A stretch of DNA of 64,000 bases from Pseudomonas viridiflava (GTDB lineage Bacteria > Pseudomonadota > Gammaproteobacteria > Pseudomonadales > Pseudomonadaceae), in the NCBI RefSeq assembly GCF_003702045.1, contig NZ_RBTP01000056.1, positions 1 through 64,000 on the forward strand. Reading direction: 5' to 3'. A program made the translations under genes and the position numbers. Positions within the stretch are counted from its first letter, which is position 1. Each line of letters opens with the position of its first letter. The notes under the pieces are model-generated. The model was not told the origin of the DNA, did not search any database, and saw nothing but the letters and a program-made list of their open reading frames with translations. Below are positions 1 to 9,600 of the stretch, one piece after another.

Positions 1-3000
1 TGACTGTGCTCGCGCTGGAGGGGCAACTGGTGGCTTATCTGGTGCCGACCGATCCTGCGCAGGACCCGCAAACCCTTCGCGAAGCGCTGAAAACCGAGTT
101 GAAAACCCATCTGCCGGATTACATGGTGCCTAGCCACTTCGTGCTGCTGAACGCCATGCCGCTGACCGCCAATGGCAAGCTGGACCGCAAGGCGTTGCCT
201 GCGCCGGATGCCAGCCAGTTGCAGGCGCACTACGTTGCTCCTGAAGGCGAGCTGGAACAGCAACTGGCCGCCATCTGGGCGCACGTGCTCAAAGTGGAGC
301 AGGTCGGTCGCACCGACAATTTCTTTGAGCTGGGCGGGCACTCATTACTGGCTACGCAGGTCATGTCACGCATTCGTCAGCAGCTCAGTGTCGACCTGTC
401 CTTGCGTCACCTGTTTGAAGCGGCGGATCTGGCCACGTTCGCGCGGAGTGCAGGGCAGGGCCAGCCGGATTCCGAGCCATCGTTCGTCAAAGCCGACCGC
501 AGTGAGCCGCTGGGGCTGTCCTATGCCCAACAGCGTCAATGGTTTCTCTGGCAACTTGACCCGGAAAGCACTGCTTACAACATGCCTGCGGTGCTGCGCC
601 TGAGTGGCTCGCTGGACATCGCGGCGTTGGAACACAGTTTCGGCGCGTTGATCGCCCGTCACGAAACCCTGCGCACCACGTTCCGGCAAGATGGCGCGCA
701 GGCGGTGCAGATCATTCATCCGCCGCGCACCTGCACGCTCACGGTCGAGCCTGTACCGAGCGGCCAGAGCCCCGATGCCCTCGTGCAGCAGGAAGTGCAG
801 CGCCCGTTTGACCTGGAACAAGGCCCGCTCTTGCGCGTCAGGCTGCTGAACCTGGGCCGTGACGAGCACATCTTGATCCTGACCCAGCACCACATCGTTT
901 CCGACGGCTGGTCGATGCCGATCATGGTCGATGAACTGGTGCGTCTCTACGAAGGCTTCAGCCAGGGCCGCGACGTGGAGCTGGCCGAACTGAGCATGCA
1001 GTACGCCGATTACGCGTTGTGGCAACGCCGATGGATGGAGGCGGGCGAGCAGGCGCAGCAATTGGCGTACTGGAAGCAGCAATTGGGTGACGAGCAGCCG
1101 ATGCTCGAACTGCCCGCCGACCATCCGCGTCCGGCGCTGCAAAGCCATGTCGGTGCGCGGCTCGCCATCGAGCTGGACGCGGCGCTGATCGACCAACTGA
1201 AAAGCGTGGCCCGCCAGCAGGGTGTGACCCTGTTCATGCTCTTGCTGGCTTCGTTCCAGAGCCTGTTGCATCGCCACAGCGGGCAGTCCGACATTCGCGT
1301 CGGCGTGCCGATTGCCAACCGCACCCGTGCCGAAACCGAGGGCCTGATCGGCTTCTTCGTCAACACTCAGGTGCTGCGCGCCGACTTCGACTTGCACACG
1401 ACCTTCAGCGAGCTGCTGCAACAGGTCAAACACACGGCATTGCAGGCCCAGGCGCATCAGGAGCTGCCGTTCGAGCAACTGGTCGAGGCCCTGCAGCCGC
1501 AACGCAGCCTCAGTCACAGCCCGTTGTTCCAGGTGATGTTCAACCACCAGAGCCAGGCCAGCGCCGAGCTTCGTGCGCTGTCCGGTCTAGAGGTTCAGGC
1601 AGTGGAATTCGACAGCCATCCGGCGCAGTTCGACCTGACCTTGAACACGGCCGAACACGATGGCGGGCTGAGCGCAGGCATGACCTACGCCACTGCGCTG
1701 TTCGAGCGCAGCGCCATCGAGCGCATGGCGGATCATTGGCAAGCGTTGTTGCGATCGATCTGTGTGAATGCCGGGTTGCGTGTTGCGCATTTGCCGATGC
1801 TCAGCGCTGTGGAACAGCAGCAGATCGTTCATGAGTGGAACCCGGTGCCCTCGACGTATCCGGCCCAGTGCCTGCCCGCGCTGATCGAAGCGCAGGTGCA
1901 GGCCACGCCCGATGCCATCGCGCTGATGCTTGAGCGTGAGCGCATGACCTACCGCCAACTTAACGCCCGCACCAACCGGTTGGCTCATCGGCTGCGCGAA
2001 CTGGGCGTCGGCCCAGAGGTGCTGGTCGGCATCGCCGTGCCGCGCAGCCTGGACATGGTCGTCGCGCTGCTGGCGATCCTCAAGGCCGGCGGTGCCTATG
2101 TGCCGCTGGACCCGGACTTTCCGCAAGAGCGGCTGGCCTACATGATTCAGGACAGCGGCCTGAGTCTGTTGCTGACCCGCACCGATCTGCTGCTCAGTCT
2201 GCCGATTCCACCGAACGTGCAAAGCCTGTGCATGGACCGTGCCGATGACTGGCTGGCCGACTACAGCGAAGACAATCCGTGCAGCACTCTGCACTCTCAG
2301 AACCTGGCTTACGTCATCTACACCTCGGGTTCTACCGGGCAGCCCAAAGGCGTCACGGTTCGTCATGATGCGTTGGTGAATTTCCTGTCCAGCATGGCCG
2401 ATCAGCCCGGCCTGACGGTGAATGACAAGGTGCTGTCGCTGACGTCGCTGTCGTTCGACATTGCAGGGCTTGAGCTGTATCTGCCGCTGATGCGGGGTGC
2501 CACGGTGGTGCTGTTGCAGCCTGATCAAAACAAGGACCCGCAGGCGCTGCTCCGTGTGATCGATCAGCAGGCGGTCAGCGTGATTCAGGCCACGCCCTCG
2601 ACCTGGCGCATGCTGCTGGACGTCGCACCGGCCAACGCATTGCGCGGCAAGACCGTGCTGTGTGGCGGCGAGGCGTTGAGTGTCGAGCTGGCAGAACGTC
2701 TGATCGAGCAGGCCGGACACGTCTGGAACGTCTACGGCCCGACCGAAACCACGGTCTGGTCGGCCCGCCATTGCCTCACCAATGGCGACGACATCCGCTT
2801 GGGCCGCGCACTGGCCAATACCCGGTTGCACGTCGTCAGCGATGCCGCCGACCTGGTGCCCATCGGTGCCCGGGGTGAATTGCTGATCGGTGGCGATGGG
2901 TTGGCGCGGGGTTATCACAACCGTGCGGCGCTGACCGCCGAGCGCTTCGTTCCCGATCCGTTCGCCGCCGACGGCAGTCGCCTGTATCGCACGGGCGATC

Positions 3001-3674
3001 TGGCGCGCTACCACGTCGACGGCATCCTCGAGTACGCCGGGCGTCTCGACCATCAGGTGAAGATTCGCGGTTTCCGGATCGAGTTGGGCGAAATCGAAGC
3101 CGGGCTGTTGGAGCAGGACAGTATTCAGGACGCGGTGGTCATCGATACCGACGGGCCGTCCGGCAAGCAACTGGTCGCCTATCTGGTAGCCAGCGATCCG
3201 AGCCGTGATACCGGTGCGCTTCGCGATGACCTCAAGGCGTTCCTCAAGCAAGGGCTGCCGGAGTACATGGTGCCCAGCCATTTCATCTGGCTGGCGCAAT
3301 TGCCGCTGACGCCCAACGGCAAGCTGGACCGCAAGGCCCTGCCGAAACCGGATGCCAGCCAGTTGCAGCGTCTTTATGTGGCGCCGGTCACTGAGCAGGA
3401 ACAGCAGTTGGCTGCGATCTGGGCCGAGGTCCTGAACGTGACGCGAGTAGGGCTGACCGACGACTTTTTCGAACTGGGTGGCCATTCGTTGTTGGCCACG
3501 CAGCTTGTTTCCAGAATCCACACCGCGCTGGGCATCGACATACCGCTGCGCCTGATCTTCGAGAAGCCGCAATTGAATGAGTTTATCCAGGTCTTTGCCG
3601 AAAGCGGCCTGTCGCTGACCGAGGACGGCTTGTCCGATATCGAGAAAATGATGAACGAAATGGCGGGTATCTGA
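1..3674 (+). CDS. Pyoverdine side-chain NRPS, C-terminal part (…A-T-C-A-T)
   Basis: Cytoplasmic non-ribosomal peptide synthetase, cut by the left window edge; the reading frame is open from base 3. Counting residues from base 6, it starts in the end of an A domain (GKLDRK, about 59-64), then a carrier domain with the phosphopantetheine serine in GGHS (S113). Next come a condensation domain (HHIVSDG near 294), a full adenylation domain (about 620-1110; YTSGSTG core) and a last carrier domain (GGHS, S1161). There is no epimerase or thioesterase, so the chain passes to the next protein, whose ATG lies 1 bp after this stop. My reading of the A-domain pocket (D-I-L-Q-L-G-V-V-W) matches the glycine code DILQLGLIW. 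It corresponds to a PvdI/PvdJ-type enzyme; the exact symbol cannot be given from a partial gene. Confidence 0.95.
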   Translation, partial: TVLALEGQLVAYLVPTDPAQDPQTLREALKTELKTHLPDYMVPSHFVLLNAMPLTANGKLDRKALPAPDASQLQAHYVAPEGELEQQLAAIWAHVLKVEQVGRTDNFFELGGHSLLATQVMSRIRQQLSVDLSLRHLFEAADLATFARSAGQGQPDSEPSFVKADRSEPLGLSYAQQRQWFLWQLDPESTAYNMPAVLRLSGSLDIAALEHSFGALIARHETLRTTFRQDGAQAVQIIHPPRTCTLTVEPVPSGQSPDALVQQEVQRPFDLEQGPLLRVRLLNLGRDEHILILTQHHIVSDGWSMPIMVDELVRLYEGFSQGRDVELAELSMQYADYALWQRRWMEAGEQAQQLAYWKQQLGDEQPMLELPADHPRPALQSHVGARLAIELDAALIDQLKSVARQQGVTLFMLLLASFQSLLHRHSGQSDIRVGVPIANRTRAETEGLIGFFVNTQVLRADFDLHTTFSELLQQVKHTALQAQAHQELPFEQLVEALQPQRSLSHSPLFQVMFNHQSQASAELRALSGLEVQAVEFDSHPAQFDLTLNTAEHDGGLSAGMTYATALFERSAIERMADHWQALLRSICVNAGLRVAHLPMLSAVEQQQIVHEWNPVPSTYPAQCLPALIEAQVQATPDAIALMLERERMTYRQLNARTNRLAHRLRELGVGPEVLVGIAVPRSLDMVVALLAILKAGGAYVPLDPDFPQERLAYMIQDSGLSLLLTRTDLLLSLPIPPNVQSLCMDRADDWLADYSEDNPCSTLHSQNLAYVIYTSGSTGQPKGVTVRHDALVNFLSSMADQPGLTVNDKVLSLTSLSFDIAGLELYLPLMRGATVVLLQPDQNKDPQALLRVIDQQAVSVIQATPSTWRMLLDVAPANALRGKTVLCGGEALSVELAERLIEQAGHVWNVYGPTETTVWSARHCLTNGDDIRLGRALANTRLHVVSDAADLVPIGARGELLIGGDGLARGYHNRAALTAERFVPDPFAADGSRLYRTGDLARYHVDGILEYAGRLDHQVKIRGFRIELGEIEAGLLEQDSIQDAVVIDTDGPSGKQLVAYLVASDPSRDTGALRDDLKAFLKQGLPEYMVPSHFIWLAQLPLTPNGKLDRKALPKPDASQLQRLYVAPVTEQEQQLAAIWAEVLNVTRVGLTDDFFELGGHSLLATQLVSRIHTALGIDIPLRLIFEKPQLNEFIQVFAESGLSLTEDGLSDIEKMMNEMAGI

Positions 3675-3675
3675 C

Positions 3676-6600
3676 ATGGACAAGTCTGCAGCAGCGCGCA
3701 TCGCCCAGCGTTTCGTCGGTTTGCCCGTCGAACAGCGTCGTCAGATCCTCGACAAGATGAATGCGACCGGGCAGAGCTTCCGGCTGCTGCCCATCGCCGT
3801 GACCCGCCATGAAGCCGGGCGCATTCCACTGTCGTACGCGCAGCAGCGCATGCTGTTTCTCTGGCAACTGGAACCGCACAACATTGCCTACAACGTGCCG
3901 CTGGCGGTACGCCTCACTGGCCCGCTGAACCGACAGGCACTCGGCGCAGCGCTCGATCAACTGGTGCAACGCCACGAAACCCTGCGCACCCGATTCGTCT
4001 GCGAAGACGGCGAGTTTTATCAGGTCATTCTGGCGCAGGGCAGCGTTGCCCTGGAGTGCGTCAGCGTCGAGGCTGACCAGATCGACGCGCAGGTGCGTGC
4101 CGAGCTGCACACACCGTTCGACCTGCTGAGCGACAGGCTGCTGAGGGTCAAGGTGTTCCAGTTGAGCGACACCGCACACGTGCTGACGGTTTGCATGCAC
4201 CACGTGGTGTCCGATGGCTGGTCGGGCGAGCTGTTGATTCGCGAGTTCGTGCAGCTCTATCAGGCACAGGTCCTGGACCAGGCGGTTGCGTTGCCTGAGC
4301 TGGCGATTCAATACGCCGACTATGCCATCTGGCAGCGTGCCTGGCTGGAAGCCGGGGAGGGCGAACGGCAACTGGATTACTGGAAGCAGCAACTGGGCAG
4401 CGAACACCCGGTGCTGACCCTGCCGCTGGACCATGAGCGCCCGTTGCGGCCCAGCCAGCGCGGCGCGACCGTGCGGGTCGATCTCTCGGAACAACTGTCC
4501 GCGCAGTTGAAAACCCTGGCGCGCAGTCGTGGCCAGACGATCTTCATGCAGGTATTGGCGGCGCTGTCTGTGGTGCTGTCGCGGTTCAGCGGGCAGAGCG
4601 ATATTCGTATCGGTGCGCCGAATGCCGGGCGTACCCGTAGCGAGCTGGAAGGGCTGATCGGTTTCTTCATCAACACCCAAGTGCTGCGCGTGCAGGTGGA
4701 CGAGCGCGAGAGTTTCGCCTCGCTGCTGGATCAGGTTAAACAGGTGGTGAGCGGTGCGCAGTCGCATCAGGAGTTGCCCTTCGAGCATCTGGTGGATGCC
4801 TTGGCGCCGGAGCGTAATCTGGGCCACAACCCGCTGTTCCAGTTCAAGATCAATCAACACGTCTACGCTGCCGAGCAGACCGATGCCTCACGCCAGAGCC
4901 TGTCAGGGCTGAGCGTCAGCGAGTTTGCAGTGGACGCGGGCGATGCGCGATTCGACCTGGCTTTCGACTTCACCGACACCCCGAGCGGCCTGCGCGGCTA
5001 CTTCACCTACGCCACCGATCTGTTCGAAGCGCGCACCATAAAACGCATCGCCGATGCTTTGCGCAGTGTGTTGCAGGCGCTGGTGACGAACGTTGATCGT
5101 CGTCTGGCGGATCAGCCATTGACTGGCGCACTGCCGGGCATCGAGGCGTCACAAGTTTTCGCCTGCTCCGACTTCCTTGGCCTCTGGCAACAGGGCTTGC
5201 ACAGTGCACGCGACAAGACGGCCGTGCGGGTCGGTCAGCAAACCCTTAGTTTTGCGCAACTGGAACAGCAGTCCAACCGCTTCGCTCGCCACCTGCAAGC
5301 CCAAGGCATCGGCTCGGGCATGTGCGTTGCGCTGTGTCAGGACCGCTCGGTGGAATGGGTGATCAGCCTGCTGGCGGTGCTGAAACTGGGCGCGGTCTAC
5401 CTGCCGCTGGACACCTCGCAACCCGCCGAGCGCTTGCAGCAACTGTCCAAAGACAGCGGCGCTGTACTGCTGATTCATGCCGCAGGCGACGACAAGGTCG
5501 CGAACCTGGACGTTTGCCCGGTGCTGGCGTTCAAGTCCGCCCAGTGGGCCGACCTCGCCGATGATGCGTTAGGTATTGACGTGGTTGCCGAACAACCGGC
5601 CTACATCATCTACACCTCCGGTTCTACGGGGCAGCCCAAGGGTGTGGTGATCAGCCACGGCGCGCTGGCCAATTACGTGCAGTCGGTGCTGATGCGCTTG
5701 TCGCTCGATGATCAGGCAAGCATGGCGATGGTTTCCACCGTGGCCGCCGACCTGGGTCATACCATGCTGTTCGGCGCGCTGGCCTCGGGTCGTACGCTGC
5801 ATTTGCTGTCCCACGAACAGGCCTTCGATCCGGACGGGTTTGCCCGCTACATGGCCGAGCATCAGGTCGAGGTGCTGAAAATCGTTCCGAGCCATCTGCA
5901 AGGGCTTTTACAGGCGGCCAATCCCGCCGATGTGCTGCCGAGGCAGGTGCTCATTCTCGGTGGCGAAGCCAGTGCATGGTCCCTGATCGAACAGGTGCGT
6001 TCGCTCAAGCCGGGCTGCCGGATCGTCAACCATTACGGGCCAACCGAAACCACGGTCGGCATCCTCACCCACGAGATGACGGAACGGTTGTCCGCCTGCC
6101 GCAGCGTGCCGGTCGGTCAACCGCTGGCCAACGGCAAGGCGCGTGTGCTGGACGCTTACCTGAATCCGGTCGCTGAGCGCGTCGCGGGTGAGTTGTATCT
6201 GGGCGGCGCAGGCCTGGCGCAGGGTTATCTGGGCCGTGCGGCCATGACTGCCGAACGCTTCGTGCCTGACCCCGACGCTGACGGCAAACGCCTGTACCGT
6301 GCAGGCGACCGCGCCCGCTGGGTGGACGGCGTGCTGGAATACCTGGGGCGCGCTGACGATCAGGTGAAAATCCGTGGCTATCGGGTCGAGCCCGGTGAAG
6401 TCGGTCAGCTGTTGCAATCCCTGGAAGGCGTGACCGAAGCGGTGGTGCTGGCCGCGCCTCTGGAGAGCGATGAGTCGCGCCTGCAACTGGTGGCCTGGTG
6501 CGTGGCGTCGGTGAGCGTTGAAACCTTGCGTGAACAGCTGGCCGCACGCCTGCCGGAATACTTGGTGCCTGCGCAGATCCTGCTGCTCGAACGTCTGCCG

Positions 6601-9600
6601 CTGACCGCCAACGGCAAGCTGGATAAACGTGCGTTGCCCAAGCCGGGCGTGGTCAAACAGCGCTACACCGCACCGGTCGGCGAGATCGAGGAAAAGCTCG
6701 CTGCCGTCTGGGCCGATGTGCTGAAGCTGGAACAAGTGGGTAGCACGGACAACTTCTTCGAATTGGGCGGCGACTCGATCCTCAGCCTGCAAATCATTGC
6801 CCGTGCCAAGCGCCAGGGCATCAAGCTCAGCCCCAAGCAGTTGTTCGAAAAGCAGACCATCGGCCAGTTGGCGTCGGTGGCAAAACTGATTCAGAAGAAA
6901 CCGGCGGCTGCGGTGGAGCAGGTCAGTGGTTCGCTGCCACTGCTGCCGATTCAGGCGCGGTTCTTCGAACTGGACATTCCCGAGCGTCATCACTGGAACC
7001 AGGCGGTGATGCTCAAGCCCAACACCCCGCTGGAGGCCACGCTGCTGCAACATGCGCTGACCGCGCTGATTGAGCAACACGATGCCTTGCGCCTGGGCTT
7101 TGCGCAACAGGATGGCCAGTGGCACGCCACCTTTGGGGCGCTGAACACCCGCGACCTGCTGTGGACGCATGAACTGGACGCCGCCGAGCGCCTGACCGAA
7201 CTGGCTGACGAGGCGCAGCGCAGTCTTGATCTCAAAAACGGCCCGCTGCTGCGCGCGGTGCTGGTCAATCTGCCGCACAACGAGCAACGCCTGCTGCTGG
7301 TCATCCATCACCTTGTAGTGGATGGCGTGTCGTGGCGGGTATTGCTGGAAGACCTGCAACAGGCGTATCAGGCTCTTTCTACAGGTCAGCCCGTAACGCT
7401 GCCGAGCAAGACCAGTTCTCTGAAAGCCTGGGCCGAGCATCTACACGCCCATGCACACGGCGCTGCGTTGGAGCAGGAACTGTTCTGGTGGCAGAACCAG
7501 CTTCAGGACGCCAGTGACGAGTTGCCGCTCGACCATCCGCACGGCGGGCAACAGCAGAAACACGCGGCATCGGTGGTCACGCAGCTCGACAGCGAGCTGA
7601 CCCGGCAACTGCTGCAGGATGCGCCGGCTGCCTATCGCACTCAGATCAACGACCTGCTGCTGACCGCGCTGGCCCGGGTGATCAGCCGCTGGACTCAGCG
7701 TTCCGAGGTGTTGATTCGATTGGAAGGCCACGGCCGCGAAGACCTGTTCGACGCGCTGGACATCACCCGCACGGTGGGCTGGTTCAGCACTCTGTATCCG
7801 GTCAGGCTTTCGGCGCAGGACGCGCTGTCCGATTCGGTCATGACCATCAAGGAACAACTGCGCGCGGTGCCGGATAAAGGCATGGGCTATGGCGCGCTGC
7901 GCTATCTGGGCAGCGACGCCGCTCGTCAAACGCTGCAACAGTTGCCGCAAGGCAGCATCGTGTTCAATTACCTGGGCCAGTTCGACGGTAGTTTCGATGC
8001 GCAAGACGCGTTGTTCACGCCGTCTGCGGACAGTGCGGGTGCTTCGCAAGGCGCCGAAGCGCCTTTGGCTGCGCCCATCAGCATCAACGGTCAGGTGTAT
8101 GGCGGCGAGTTACGCTTGAGCTGGAGTTTCAGCCGCGCGGTGTTCGAGACGGACACGATGCAACGGCTGGCCGACGAGTACGCGCTGGAGTTGCAACAGC
8201 TCATTGCTCACTGCACCTCGCCAGACGTGGCCGGTGTTACGCCTTCCGATTTCCCGCTGGCCCGCTTGACCCAGGCACAGCTGAACAGCCTGCCGATGGC
8301 CGCCCGGAACATCGAAGACATCTACCCACTGGCGCCGATGCAGCAGGGCATGCTGTTCCACACCCTGTTTGCGCAAGCGGCGGGGCATTACATCAACCAG
8401 ATGCGCGTCGAGGTCACAGGGCTGGACGTTGCGCGTTTCAAGGCGGCCTGGCAGGCCACGCTCGACGCTCATGAGGTGCTGCGCAGCGGTTTTGTTAGCC
8501 ATCTGGATCAATCGCTGCAGGTGGTGCTACGCGACGTCTCGATGCCGTTCACCGAAGTCGACGCCAGAGGCCTGACGCCGCAATGGCTGGACGACTGGGC
8601 CGATGCGGACCGTCGGCAGGGCTTCGATCTGGCTCAGGCGCCTTTGCTGCGTCTGGCGCTGCTGCGCACGGGCGAGGACCGCCATCAACTGATCTACACC
8701 AGCCATCACATCCTCATGGACGGCTGGAGCAGCTCGCGGCTGCTGGGCGAAGTGCTGCAACGCTACAGCGGGCAGGCGCCAGCAAGGCAGGCCAGCCGTT
8801 ATCGGGACTACATCGAGTGGCTGCAACGTCAGGATGCGGCGCTCAGCGAACGCTTCTGGAACGAACAGCTCGCAGAACTGAACGAGCCGACCCGCCTGAT
8901 GCAGCGCTTCACATCACGCCCGAGCGAGAGCGGGCAGGGCGATCACCTCCACCTGTTCGACGCACACGTCACACACGCCCTGAGCGAGTTCGCCCGAGAG
9001 CAGCGCGTGACCCTCAATACGCTGGTGCAATCGGCGTGGCTCCTGGTGCTGCAACGTTACACCGGGCACTCCAGCGTGACCTTCGGCGCAACCGTGGCCG
9101 GACGTCCAGCAGACCTGCCGGGTGTCGAGGAGCAGCTCGGTCTGTTCATCAACACCCTGCCGGTGATCGCCAGCCCGCGTCCCGAGCAAACCGTGGCCGA
9201 CTGGGTGCAGCAGGTGCAGGCTAAGAACCTGGCCTTGCGTGAGCATGAACACACGCCGCTGTACGACATTCAGCGCTGGGCGCGCAGCGGCGGTGAGGCG
9301 CTGTTCGACAGTATTCTGGTGTTCGAGAACTATCCGGTGTCCGACGCGTTGCAACAGACCGCGCCGCCGGGGCTGGTGTTCGGTGGCCTGCACACCCAGG
9401 AGCAGACCCATTACCCGCTGACGCTGGTGGTCAATCTGGGGCGGACCCTGTCCATGCGTTTCAGCTACGACCGTCAGCGCATGAGCGAGTGCGATGTGGC
9501 GCAGTTGTCGGCACATGTCCAACACCTGTTGCAGGCGCTGATGCGTGACCCGAACGCAGCCCTTGGTGAACTGGCGTTGCTGAATCAGCCCGTGCAGCAG